A stretch of 64,000 bases of DNA from Nicotiana tabacum (lineage: Eukaryota > Streptophyta > Magnoliopsida > Solanales > Solanaceae), in NCBI RefSeq assembly GCF_000715075.1, contig NC_134084.1, positions 100,482,411 through 100,546,410 of the forward strand, written 5' to 3'. The notes under the pieces are model-generated. The model saw nothing but the letters and a program-made list of their open reading frames with translations. It was not told the origin of the DNA and made no database searches. Position numbers and translations under genes: made by a program. Below, piece after piece: positions 35,338 through 46,150 of the stretch (its first letter is position 1; each line of letters opens with the position of its first letter).

Positions 35338-36296
35338 CCCCCTTCACGAAAATTGAGTTATTCTTCACCATTTTTATTCGGGTTTGAGCTTGAGGGATCA
35401 AATTGAAGAGGGATTTCATGGAGGTAAGGTTTTGGACCCTAAACTTATTTCTATGATGGTTTTTACCTGTTTAAACTTGAAATTTGTGGTAATTAGTGGT
35501 TAAAATTGGGGGTTTAGGGCTTGGAAATTGGAGACCTAAATTTAGGGATTTGAGGGGTCATTTGTGATCGAATTTTGGTATTCTTGGTATGTATGGACTC
35601 GTGGGAGGATAAGGATTCTATTGACGTTATTTTTATCGGATTCCGAGATGTGGGTCCGGGGGTCGGGTTTGGCCAATTTTGGGATTTATGTTGTAATTTG
35701 ATTATTTTCGCATGGACTTTGTTCCCTTAGTATATATTTATGTTGTGATACTATTTTTGGATAGATTCGATGCAAGTTGAGGCCGAATTGAGAGGCAAGG
35801 GCATCGCGGAGTAGTATTTCACCCAGTTTTAGGTAAGTAACGATTGTACATCTAGACTGAGGATATGAAACCCCAAAATTTCATACTGTCTTGATAAATG
35901 AGGTGACGGGCGTGTGGGCGTACACCCGTATGGATTGTGACTTGGTCCGTCCCGTAGCGACTGTATAGTTGTGTATTTTGATATATTGTATATGATATCC
36001 ATGTGTTTTAGAAGTTGTTTTTTTAACTTGGGCTAAATGCCATGTTTGGGGCCTTTGTGCCGAACTATTTAGACCGTTAGGGGCGTTTTACTGATTTTTC
36101 TCACACTGTTTGATTTGAAAGCATAACCTCAGTCATGTTTACCTGTTATTTACTTAACCCGGTTTTCATTACTCTATTTTTAAACTACAAGAACTGTTTG
36201 GGCTGAGTTCCCCGATTTTTACTGAAATGCCCGAGTGGCTGTGAGGTCGATGATTGAGAGTGAGGTCGAGGAACGGATGGTGAGGACTATATTATA

Positions 36297-36328
36297 TATA
36301 TGGATCGGGTTGCACGCTGTAGCGATAT

Positions 36329-36395
<67 letters not shown>

Positions 36396-36497
36396 TCGGG
36401 CTGCACGCCGTAATGGTGAGGATTATATATTTATGGATCGGGCTGCACGTCGCAGCGATATATATATATTGGATCGGTCGGGCTGCACGCCGCAACG

Positions 36498-36546
<49 letters not shown>
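36297..36546 (+). repeat. Hairpin-motif repeats with TA and ATT microsatellites
   Basis: Four GGATCGGGCTGCACGCCGCA variants (near 36301, 36394, 36436, 36473). A long (TA)n lies at 36332-36392 and (ATT)n at 36499-36546. The poly-Ile, poly-Leu and Tyr-Ile frames here are microsatellite artefacts. Confidence 0.85.
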
Positions 36547-36547
<1 letters not shown>

Positions 36548-37320
36548 AATGATTTTATATGGTGTTTGTAAATGTGAGTACTGTGTGATGAGAGCTGAGT
36601 CACGAGTGACTAAGAGGCTTGCCCGATGGGCTATACTTATGAGTGATATCTTGCCCAAGGGGCCTCTTTATGACGTTTTCCCTGTTTTCACTCTTCTTAT
36701 TTACTGAGCCTCTACTGAAATTGTTGAATAAATGTTTCAAAGGATTTTTAACTGAGACTTGAGTTTTTACGAATTAAATTGATTATTGAACTGAAGATTT
36801 TTTACTTGATATTTCTATTGAGATTTCCTGATATATGATTTTTAAATGCTCATCGCTGCACTCAGAGTTTATGTACTTTAGTTACTTACTGAGTTGGCAT
36901 ACTCACGTTACTCCCTGTACCTTGTGTGCAGATCCAAGTGCTCGTGCATCAGAGTGAGAGCTTCCATCACTCTCAGAGTATTTTCGGAGATCGCAAGGTA
37001 GCTGCACGGCGTTCGCAGCCCTGCCTTCCTCCTTCCTATCTTAGCATTTTATTATCTCAGTCTACTTTACAATATTCAGATCGTGTTTGGTTGTACTTAG
37101 TGGCTCATGACTAGTGACACCGGCTTGTTGGGATATGTCAGTATATTTTGTACTGTTTTCCGCATATTTTCGTTGATGTTATATTACATATGAAGAATTT
37201 GAGACTTAAACGGTTCTAGAAAATAATTTTTATAAAAGAACTTGATGTGGTAATTGTTGGGTTGGCTTGCCTAGTACTGTGATAGGCTCCATCACGGCTG
37301 GGGTATTTGGGGTCGTGACA

Positions 37321-37340
37321 GATCCCCAGCAGAGTCGCCA
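37321..37340 (-). other. Primer-binding site of element X
   Basis: The minus strand reads TGGCGACTCTGCTGGGGATC, four bases from the LTR end. It resembles the PBS of Ogre/Tat-type elements (from memory). Chromovirus 1 inserted within its last bases. Confidence 0.7.
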
Positions 37341-37344
37341 GAGC

Positions 37345-39438
37345 TGTCACACCTCCTTTTTCCCGAGGGGATATGGAGTTTTTCCAAATAAAGTGACTTT
37401 ATCGAAATGAGATTATTTTTATTCAATTTCTGAGTCGCCACTTGAGTTAATTTATGGTGTCCCAAGTCATCGATTTAGAATCCCGAATCGAGGAAGTTTT
37501 GTCTCTATTTTAAAATCCTCGAAACCGAAAGATCAGGTAAGGAATTCTATTAACCCGAGAGAAAGGGTTAGGCATTTTCGGGTTCCGTGGTTTTAGCACG
37601 GTCACTCAACTGTTAATAATTGGCCTAATTACCTGATTTATTACATAGTTAAATCTATTGTGCATATTTGACTTTCTAATCACTTTTAATTAATTATTTA
37701 AACGCTTTTAATATTATGGAATTATTTGAACAAGTCGCGATGTCGCACACTCGTTTGTTTTAGAACACATTACGAATCACGTCACATGAAATGCACTCGT
37801 GACCTGCAGCATGTTGATTTTAATTATTATTTAAAGTTATGGTCGAGTCACATAAAATACACACTCGAACTGAGGATTACGCATCATGATTATGCCACGG
37901 AACCGTACCCATAATCGCGATTATTTTATTAGTAATCGCGCCTAAAACAAGATACAACATTCGAGTATTACTCATTTCCTATGTTTGAGATTATTGTAAG
38001 GTCATGATTTATAAAAATTATTGAGGAAAATGAGTCAACCTTTAAATTTCTTATTATCATTGGGCCGGGTAAGAAAGATTCACTCTCTTATTGGGCTTGC
38101 AAAATTTCAGATTTATTTGGGCCCACAATTATTCAAAAGTCCAAACCAATCCTTATTGTGAAAAACTAATTCCGACAGTCCACTAATGATTCTAAAAAAA
38201 ACAATCTAATGATTTTGCCAATTTAATCCATCTAACAATTAAAAACATTTATTCACGAATCAAGACTACATACATCACAATCGAAATAAAAACTAATTAA
38301 AAGAATTTAAATGAAAACTAAGACATGCTACTCAAACAACGGAGAATCACAAATCAACCAACACGCTCACCAAGCTATTATAATAAAATAAAATAAGAAT
38401 AAAAATTGAGAAATAGACCTTTTATAGATGAACAAAGCTGAAAATTGCAAACCAATCGGGCTAAAAAAAGCAATAATCGTTGGACTGAAACACCAAATTT
38501 GCAAACCGTAACCTCGAATTGGTAGCTTCAACATGCGACGAGCTCAAACCACACTCCGATTCAATCAAATTCCATTTAAAAAAAATAAATATTGCAATCA
38601 AAAAGAAGAAACAGAGGTGTATTGTTCTTGTATTTTTCGATTTTTAAAATATAGAAAGGAATTTTCTTGGACCTCACTTTGTCTCACGGCAGACGATAGC
38701 CACTCCAAAGCAGCAAGAGGTTCAGGTAGAAGGCACTCGAATGCTACTCTGAATGTTGCACATATCTTTTTTGCTATTACCCCTATTCCTTTCATTGTTC
38801 TGTGCAATTTGGATGTGGATTTCTAATGAAGCTTTGATAGTTTAGTGGCTGTTAGGAAATGGAAATGGGTTGGGTGCCGGTCATTCTTTTTGGAATTGGG
38901 AGTGAAGCTGCTGTTTTTGTCTTAGGAAATTAGTTTAGCTTTCTATAATTGGGTATTTTATATGGAGGTGAGAAGGAATGATGATTATTGGATTAGAAGT
39001 AAATAGATGACTAAGATTCTTGCATTTTAAGTGGAGAGTGGGTTAATGGGTTGAGAAGAATGAACTTTTATTTTGCTGGGCCACTAAAATCCGAACATGA
39101 GCTCCCAATTTGCCCAAATTTAATTTTCTCATAGAATAAAAATAAAAATTAAATTGCTACCAAAATATACTAATTAATCATAGTTAATAAGAATAAATTA
39201 TTAAAGTGAACTATATATATTAAAATAAAAATACTTTTTGTATTTTTTAAATGTTATAAATATTATAAAATACTAATAAGCTAAAAAAGAAATATTACAA
39301 AACTATTTTTGTGTTTTTAAACTTATGTTTTAAAATTAAAACTAAAAGTTGACTGAAATCCTATTAAAATGAAAATAAGTAAATATTTTTAAAATACTAC
39401 TTTTAATAGTTGCGCGGGTCAAAAATTACTTGCTTACA
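37345..39438 (-). repeat. Right (5') LTR of element X
   Basis: Complete 2,094-bp LTR; plus strand runs TGTCACACCTCC to ACTTGCTTACA. Positions 38970-39438 match the left fragment 3742-4210. The frames at 38533-38826 and 38598-38807 have no recognisable domain. No coding content. Confidence 0.85.
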
Positions 39439-39631
39439 TCCCCCCCTACGATCTCAATTGTTAATATCATGTTTAAGACAATCCTTTTGTAACCTTCCAT
39501 GTAATAGTATAAATAGAGGCAGGAAATATGATATGAGATATACTTGGACACTTGATAAAATAAGAAAGTTATCTCTTCTTCTCTTACTTTATTACTTATC
39601 TTCTTGTTTTATATTGTTACTTTGAGCTACA
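39439..39631 (+). repeat. 5' LTR, 3' portion, of the Retrofit/Ale-like copia
   Basis: Contains a TATA box (39508-39517) and ends GAGCTACA. It is followed by AACACGTTATCCG, close to the AACACGTTATCAGCACG seen after the LTRs of this copia group. The LTR start is absent next to the X LTR, so X may have inserted into it. Confidence 0.65.
39508..39517 (+). promoter_or_regulatory. TATA box of the copia LTR
   Basis: TATAAATAGAGGC, about 120 bp before the LTR end. This is a strong plant-type box. Confidence 0.7.
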
Positions 39632-39639
39632 TTTTTAAC

Positions 39640-40121
39640 ACGTTATCCGAAGACTTTAACTTCAAGGTTAAACTCTAATCTTCTCCAAGTTAAGTTCCCA
39701 CTCTTCTATCCGCAAGGTATATACTTTTAACTAATCATGTTCATATTTTATTTAGTTTCCGTGACTTTCTTTTACACTCAAGTATCTATATATTAAAATG
39801 ATGATTGGTTATACTAGCCAATCCTACTTTTGCATCTTTACTGTTTTTGTTTTCAAACGATATGAAAATCACTTACTTAATAAAATAGATACAACAAGCT
39901 TTATACAAAACACTTGTCAGCGATAATGTGAGGTTCTTATAAGCCTAACTAGCCTATTAGAATTTTATTTGTGTAGAAATTATTTTTGAAAAAGTACTTT
40001 TTTTGGAATTGTTAACTATATAGTTTATATAGGTCACACTTTTATAATTAAGTTAAATTATTTCTTTACAGTATTATCCTAATGATTTCTAATTTAATTA
40101 TCTTCTTTGATAGTTTTCACC
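39640..40121 (+). other. Leader of the copia element, no gene seen
   Basis: A/T-rich non-coding sequence between the primer site and gag. Confidence 0.5.
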
Positions 40122-40374
40122 GTGTCGAATTTGTCAAAGTTTGAGTTGTGGCACTTGACATTTTTGAAAAGAATTACCTATCATGGGTTCTCGATGCCGT
40201 GATTCACCTAGCCGCTAAAGGTCTTGGTGACACCATTACTTAGGGTAATGGTCATCAAGCCAGGACAAAATGAAGGACACGATTTTCCTTCATCATCATC
40301 TGGATGAAGGTTTGAAGGTTGAAAATTTTGATAGTGAAAGATCCACTTGAATTGTGGCTTGGATTGAAGGAAAG
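40122..40374 (+). pseudogene. gag: Copia gag, 5' part
   Basis: Encodes SNLSKFELWHLTFLKRITYHG and LDAVIHLAAKGLGDT, followed by stops and then DPLELWLGLKE, in three frames, resembling the N-terminus of Retrofit/Ale gag. The start codon position reads GTG. Chromovirus 2 interrupts it after LKE; the next residues (RYDHLK) are encoded from 49236. Confidence 0.75.
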
Positions 40375-43159
40375 TGTAACGACCCGACCGGTCGTTTCGA
40401 GAGTTGTAGCCCTGTTCCTCCATTTTCTGCTCCTTTTGTGTTCTACATTTGTTATATGACTTACCGGATTGGTTGGTTCGGGTCCGTAGAGATTTTAGAG
40501 TGAATTGAGACACTTAGTCTCTTAATTGAGAACTTAAGTTGGAAAAGTTGATCGGATGTTGACTTATGTGTAAACGACCTCAGACTCAACTTTTGATGGT
40601 TCTGTTAGCTCCGTTAGGTGGTTTTGGACTTAGGAGCGCGTCCAGATTGTGATTCTGAGTTTAGTAGTAGAATTAGGCCTGAAATGGCAAAAGTTGGAAT
40701 TTTAAAAAGTTTGACCGAGGTTGGAGTTTTTGATATCGGGATTGGATTGGATTTTCGAAAGTTGGAGTAGGTTCATGGTTTCATATTGCGACTTGTGTGA
40801 AAAATATTAGGTCAATCAGACCTGATTTGATAGGTTTCGGCGTTGTTTGTAGAATTTGGAAATTTCAAAGTTCATTAGGCTTGTATCCGTGTGTAATTTG
40901 TGTTTTTGATGTTGTTTGAGGTGATTTGGTGATTCGAATACGTTCGTATTGGGTTCTAAGACTTGTTGGTACGTTTGGTTGAGGTACCGGGGGCCTCGGG
41001 TTGATTTCGGTGGTTAATTAGAATTGCAGCTGAAGTTTTGGCCACTGCTGGTGTAATCGCACCTGCGGAGTGGACACCGCAGATGCGAGAAGGAAGGCCA
41101 GGAGGGACAGCGATCGCAGGTGCGAAGACTTTCCCGCACCTGCGAAATTGCAGATGCGGACTAGGAGTCGGAGAAGCGGAGGCGGTGAGGCAAGTAACTG
41201 TTGCAGAAGCGAAACATTCACCATAGAAGCATATTTTTAGCCGCAGGTGCGGAAGACCTGGGCAGAACATATAAATATGAGGTTCCGATATTTTTCACCA
41301 TTTTCATCATTTTGAGCTCGTACGTTTTTGAGAGGGTTTTTGAAGAGATTACTGAGGTAAGCTCCTTGTGTTCCTTTTACTTTAATATTGATGTTTCCCC
41401 ATTGACTTTCCACCTAGTTGGTGTGTTTTTTAGGTAAATATTTAGGGGTTTGAGGCTAGGGATTTGGAGAATGAATTTTGGGAATTTGAATGACCAATTG
41501 GTGTCAGATTTTTGTAAATTTAGTATGGTTAGACTCGTGAGTAAATAGGCTTTCAGGTTTGTGACTTTTGTCAGATTTCGAGACGTGGGCTCGGCGGCCG
41601 GGTTTGAGCTGATTTCAGATTTTGGCAATAATTTCGTATTTTTCTTGTGGAATTGATTCCTCTAGCCTATATTGATTGTATTGTACTGCTTGTGGCTAGA
41701 TTCGGGGCGTTTGGAGACCGATTTGAGAGGCAAAGGCATTTTGGAGTAGAGTTTTGCTTGGATTGAGGTAAGTAACAGCTCTAAATCTGGTCCTGAGGGT
41801 ATGAAACCCGAGAATTTGTGTTATGTAATTGTTTTGGAGGTGGCTCACATGCTAGGTAATGGGCGTGTGGGCATGCACCGTGGGAATTGTGACTTGGTCC
41901 ATTCCGTGAAACTGAAAAGTTGAATAAACTTGTTGTCAGCTATATGCTCTCCATGTGTTATAGAAATTTGACAGAGAATAATATTAGAAACCATGTTTAG
42001 GCTATATGTTGGTACTGTTGGGACCCATAGAGGTCGAGTTACATGTTGAAATACCTGCTAAATGCTATTTGTACTCAGTTTCAGTTTTTACTCGCATATC
42101 ATATCTCAGTCTTTATTATTCTTATTGATACACCATGTTATTGCTGTTTGGGCTGATTTTTCCTGATTTCTGATAGCCCGAGAGACTAGAGAGATTGAAG
42201 ACTGAGTGAGGCTGAGGGCCTGATTGTGAGGATGTTTATGGGATCGGGCTGCACGCCGCAACATGTTTCATTGATTTATGCTATGACTGGCTTGATATGG
42301 CACTTGGGCTATAGGAGCCCCTCCGGAGTCTGTACATACCCCCAATGAGCGCATGTACCTACTGAGTGTGATTGCCGAGTGCCGAGTACCGAGTACCGAG
42401 TGCCGAGTTCTGAGTGATCGTGAGGAATGAGTGAGTGAGGAATGAGTGATGGTGAGGTTGGAGTGAATGGGAGGACTTAGTGATTATTGCTTTGAGAGGC
42501 TGTATATGATTTCACTGTTGTTGCACGTAATTGCCTTATATCACTGTTTTGAAAACTTTTGAAAGATATTTTTATTCGATTTTACTGGAACTTGGCATAA
42601 ACAACTGATTTGACTTGATTTTCCGGATTTGAGAAGCATATCTATTTTTCCTTGTTTAGTCTACTGAAAATGAATTATAATTGTGTAGCTCGTCACTATC
42701 TTTTTGTTCCTTATTTATTATTGTTACTTGCTGAGTTGGTTGTACTCACGCTACACCCTGCACTTCGTGTGCAGACCCAGGAGTTTCTGGACATGGAGGG
42801 TGATGATAGTTCTCATAGCTGACTATTGGAGATAGCAAGGTAGCTGCCTGGCGTTCGCAGACCTTGTTTTTTCTCCTTCCTTATATTTCTTTCGTTGTAT
42901 TTGGATCCAAACTGTTATAGTCATTTCAATTCTAGACTGATTCTATATAGATGCTCATGGCTTAGTGACACCCCGATATTGGGAGCTATTTTTTCGCACT
43001 TGTGTTTTGGGTTTTACCACTGTCTATGAAAAAAACTTTGCTATTTTAAAATTTCTTGATTTGTTTTCTATTAAATTTTGGAAGTATTTTTGAAATTGTC
43101 AGCTTGCCTAGTACCATCGATAGGCGCCATCACGACAGGTTTGGATTTGGGATGTGACA
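40375..43159 (+). repeat. 5' LTR of chromovirus 2
   Basis: Starts TGTAACGACCCGACC and ends GATGTGACA, 2,785 bp. It has the GC-rich block at 41057-41255, a TATA box at 41269-41277, one GGATCGGGCTGCACGCCGCA motif near 42241, and a CCGAGT repeat cluster at 42375-42410. Confidence 0.92.
41057..41277 (+). promoter_or_regulatory. GC-rich palindrome block and TATA box (chromovirus 2 LTR)
   Basis: CGCACCTGCGGAG, CCGCAGATGCGAG, GATCGCAGGTGCGAAG, CCGCACCTGCGAAAT and GCCGCAGGTGCGGAAG, then CATATAAATATG. Same layout as in chromovirus 1 although the rest of the LTR has diverged. Confidence 0.6.
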
Positions 43160-43161
43160 AG

Positions 43162-43175
43162 TTGATATTAGAGTT
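43162..43175 (+). other. Primer-binding site of chromovirus 2 (decayed)
   Basis: TTGATATTAGAGTT, aligned with the initiator-Met-type TTGGTATCAGAGCC by position after the LTR. Confidence 0.7.
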
Positions 43176-43358
43176 TAGGTTACATAGGTCTTACGAGCCA
43201 TAATCAGGTTTATTAGAGTTTTGCGGATTGGTACGAAGACGTCTGTATTTATCTTCGAGAGGCTGCCGAACCCTTAGGAAACTTCACATTCTTGAATTCT
43301 TGTCGTGCGAATATGTTGATTCTGGTAACTAAAATTCTGTTATTCTATTCTCTCATAG

Positions 43359-44087
43359 ATGGTGAGAACACGTACTACCGGGTAGGATGAACATCCACTA
43401 GTACCACCAATCAGGGCCGCGAGAGGCCGAGGTCGCGGTAGAGGCCGTGGTCAGGGCATAGGTGTAGCTCGTACATCAGCTAGGGAAGCCTACATATCCA
43501 TCAGTTTCCCTAATTCAGGAGCAGGTCTCAGTTGTGGATGCGCTAGTGGGGCCAACTCAGGCACCACCCGTGCCCATTGTGATTCCAGGCCTTCAAGAGG
43601 CCTTAGCTTGGATTCGTACCATGTGCACCAGTCTTGCTCAGGCGGTCTCTGTTCATACGCAACAACCACTTCTCAGGCCGGGGGAGGTAATCAGACTCTC
43701 GCCGCCCGTACACCAGAGCAAGTGATATAGGGAATCCAGACACCAGAGGCACTACTAGCCCAACCGGTTGTAGTTGCTTAGGCCCATGTGGTTCATGTTA
43801 TGTCTTATGATGAGCAGCCGAGATTGGAGAGGTTTGGGAGACTCGAGCCTCTATCTTTCAGTGGTACAAAGTAGGAGGATGCCCAGGGTGTCTTGGACAA
43901 GTTTCTGAGGATTCTCCGTACAACATGTATTCTGGAGATCAGTGGAGTCTCATTCACTACTTTTCAGTTCTCTGGGGTTGCCTTCAGTTGGTGGGAGGCG
44001 TATGAGAGGCGTCGGCCGGTTAGTGCAGCGCCACTTACATGGCCCGAGTTCTCTGTTCTCCTCTTGGAGAAGTATGTGTCGCAGTCT
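43359..44087 (+). pseudogene. gag: gag of chromovirus 2, 5' part
   Basis: Opens at ATG 43359 (MVRTRTTG) and meets a stop at codon 9. Homology continues through the Arg/Gly-rich stretch (GRGRGRGRGQG-like), VPIVIPGLQEAL, QPRLERFGRLEPLSFSG and FSGVAFSWWEAYERR to LEKYVSQS. An insertion flanked by CAGTCT then breaks it. A 65-residue frame (43893-44090) covers the conserved end. Confidence 0.85.
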
Positions 44088-45630
44088 TAGATAAGTAGGG
44101 ATTTTGACTACTTATTTGCACTCTTTTACTTTCATTTTACCTCAAAATTGCTTAAAGGTATTCCTGAAAACTAATAAAATGTGCTTACCTGCAGGAGTGT
44201 TGGAATATGAGTCAAAGAGATGAAAATAAACTCAAGAAGGAGTAATTTTAAACAAGGACTAAAATAAAGCAAAAAATGAAAAATGCGGACCGCACAATAT
44301 TGAGTGCTGCCACAGACCATGAAGAAACCTTTGACAGATTTCCTTTGAAAAGTGCGAATCGCACAATTATTGTGCGGCCGCAGAAGATAAGGTTCAGAGA
44401 GATGGGATTCTGGGTCATAAAGAAGTGCAGACCGCACCATTATTGTGCGGCTGCAAAATTCAAAAGTGCGGCCGCACTCAGAAATTTTTGGTCCGTAGAA
44501 GTCTCTCATGTCAAGCTCAAGTTCAAGAGTGCGGCCACACTCGGAAATGTGCGGTCCGCGAAATCTGAAGAAGTGCGGCCGCAACCCAGAATTGTGCGGT
44601 CGCAGAAGTCCATTATGTCAAGCCAACTTCAAAGTGAGGACCGCACACAGAATTATGCGGCCGTAGAACTATCGCAGAGGCAATTTTGTCTGATAATTTT
44701 AGCTGGGTATAAATAGTTCTTTTTGTCAAATTTAGGTTATGTTTTGAACATTCGAAAGTTTGTAGACGTTTTTCTTTACTAGTTTTAGCAACTTTAGTTT
44801 ACTATGGTGATTAAACATTAGATTTTCATTTATTTATCATTCAATATGAGTTTAATTGTTATTTCTTCTTTAATTTCTTCATTTTCATCTATGAGTAGCT
44901 AAATTTCTAGTTAGGGTTGTGACCCAACCCTAGTGTGAATACCTAATGGGCGTTTGATTTAGGGCTTGTTTATGGTTGGATGTGTAATATTTTGCCTAGT
45001 TATTGCTTTAATTGTAGAATTAATGGTTGAAAACATTGATTCAAGCCTATTTGACTTAGTCTCTACTTGAGACAGAGAGATTAAGTCTAGAAAAACTTGG
45101 CTAACAAGAAATTGGGGTGAACTCAAGAAATTGATAGTCCCAATTAAAGGGTTGAATCTAGAGATAGTAAAACCTGACTTGAGCATCTATCAACTGTTTT
45201 GTGAATTACCCATTTGGGCTTGAGAAATCCAAATTGGAAAAAACTATTCAATTACCGAGAGGTATTGAGTGGGTAATTGTGTGTTGATTTCTATATTACA
45301 CCCCGACTAACAAAACTCGCTCTAAAGACCACAACGCGTTAGGCAACCACCTAGGTGGAAGTCACAGCCCTAGATCTTTTACAAACTTGAAAAACAACAT
45401 CAAAAATATCATTCTCTAATTTTACATTTACAAACAATAGCTTAATTTATAAGTAGACAAAAACAACAAAGTTTGTGGAAGTGCATTTTGGACATATTAT
45501 ACGCTTAGTCCGAGTATATACCTAATCCTATCTACACTCCCTGTAGTTTCGATCCCGACTCCTAGTTTGGTAATTATAATTGCATCGACCGCTTCACAAC
45601 CCCAATTTGAGGTGTGAACTTAGGCGACAT
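44088..45630. mobile_element. Unclassified 1.54 kb insertion in chromovirus 2 gag
   Basis: The sequence between two copies of CAGTCT (44082-44087 and 45631-45636) interrupts gag, which reads continuously when it is removed. It starts TAGATAAGTAGGG and ends GGCGACAT, with no clear terminal inverted repeats, poly-A tail or LTR pair. It contains the GC-rich palindrome cluster (44283-44670) and a strong TATA box (44708-44715). The frames 44171-44584 (minus) and 44276-44716 (plus) overlap on opposite strands through the GC-rich cluster and show no domain. Possible classes: TRIM-like retroelement, solo LTR with lost ends, or an unusual retroposed transcript. Confidence 0.8.
44283..44715 (+). promoter_or_regulatory. 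GCGGCCGC-type palindrome cluster and TATA box
   Basis: At least nine units of GTGCGGCCGCAC type in both orientations, for example TGCGGACCGCAC, TTGTGCGGCCGCAGAAG, GTGCGGCCGCACTC and GTGCGGTCGCAGAAG, followed by GGGTATAAATAG. It resembles the LTR blocks of chromoviruses 1-3 in layout, with a different core. Confidence 0.6.
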
Positions 45631-46150
45631 CAGTCTCGCGTAGAGGAGTTGCGTAGACAGTTTGAGCAGTTACGGCAGGATGATATGATTGCGATGCAGT
45701 ACGAGATAAGGTTTTCTGAGTTGGCCTGTCATGCAATTTGGTTAGTCCCCACTAATAGGGAAAGGACAGGAGGTTCATTGATGGCTTCAGATTTCAGCTA
45801 CATGTGCTTTAGACTAGAGAGAGGGTATCTGGTGCTACTTTCGATGAGGTTGTTGATATTGCTCAACAGATAGAGCTGGTCCGCAACCAGGAGGGGGTTG
45901 AGAGGGAGGCTAAGAGGTCTCGTGGATCAGGCAGTTTTAGTGATGTTCCTTCTGGAGGTTAGTTCTACCACGGCAGGGGTCGTCCTTACAAGAAAGCTTA
46001 GATGGCCCACCCAGTTCACTGTGGTGCATCATCTTGCCATGGTTCACACAGTTCTCATTAGGGTCACTCTTCTCTCAGTGTCCTTCCAACTTAGAGTTCA
46101 TCTTGTGCTCTATCGGTTCAGGGCTAATCTATGCCAGGTCCTTCTACAAG
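45631..46150 (+). pseudogene. gag: gag of chromovirus 2, 3' part, up to a deletion
   Basis: Encodes VEELRRQFEQLRQDD, MQYEIRFSELACHAIWL and a Ser-rich linker. It then joins directly to RT sequence (LVPGT near 46155), so the zinc knuckle and protease region seen in chromoviruses 1 and 3 is absent. Frameshifts are frequent. Confidence 0.8.

Larger units (their letters stand above)
16759..37320 (+). mobile_element. Chromovirus 1 (chromodomain Ty3/gypsy, Tekay/Del-like), nested
   Basis: Two related LTRs (16759-19743 and 34437-37320), an iMet-type PBS, decayed gag, zinc knuckle, protease, RT, RNase H, integrase remnant and chromodomain in the Ty3/gypsy order, then a polypurine tract. Flanks are GATCT (16754-16758) and GATCC (37321-37325), a 5-bp duplication with one mismatch. 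The element entered X exactly at its PBS. Its own gag is split by the LARD at 20605-30767. It is inactive: gag stops, RT and protease active-site changes, and an integrase deletion. The long LTRs and C-terminal chromodomain fit the Tekay/Del group; the group call is inference. Confidence 0.92.
34437..37320 (+). repeat. 3' LTR of chromovirus 1
   Basis: Starts TATAACGACTCGGCC (TG mutated to TA) and ends GGGGTCGTGACA, 2,884 bp. It carries the GC-rich block (35139-35310), a TATA box (35329-35337), four hairpin-motif repeats (36297-36493), a ~80-bp TA microsatellite and an ATT microsatellite. Confidence 0.92.
3742..39438 (-). mobile_element. Element X: giant, apparently non-coding LTR retrotransposon, heavily nested
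   Basis: Bounded by matching LTR sequence at 3742-4210 and 37345-39438, with a polypurine tract after the left LTR and a PBS before the right one, all in minus orientation. After removing later insertions (CACTA 7083-12060, copia-like LTR 13320-14187, chromovirus 1 at 16759-37320) about 6.7 kb of interior remains. I see no gag, protease, RT, RNase H or integrase motif there. The interior is built of at least five tandem arrays plus four copies of a short module. The PBS resembles that of Ogre/Tat-type elements, so X may be a non-autonomous (LARD-like) partner of that lineage; this is inference. Total loss of coding sequence by decay is the alternative, but complete absence of motifs makes it less likely. 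Confidence 0.75.

Noticed and set aside
36235..36658. Frames on both strands with poly-Ile, poly-Leu and Tyr-Ile runs
   Set aside because: They are translations of TA and ATT microsatellites in the LTR.
38533..38826. 97-residue plus frame as a possible host gene
   Set aside because: Lies wholly within the element X LTR, has no domain and overlaps a minus frame.
44171..44716. Overlapping 137- and 146-residue frames on opposite strands
   Set aside because: Both run through the palindromic GC-rich cluster, which suppresses stops on both strands; no domain recognised.
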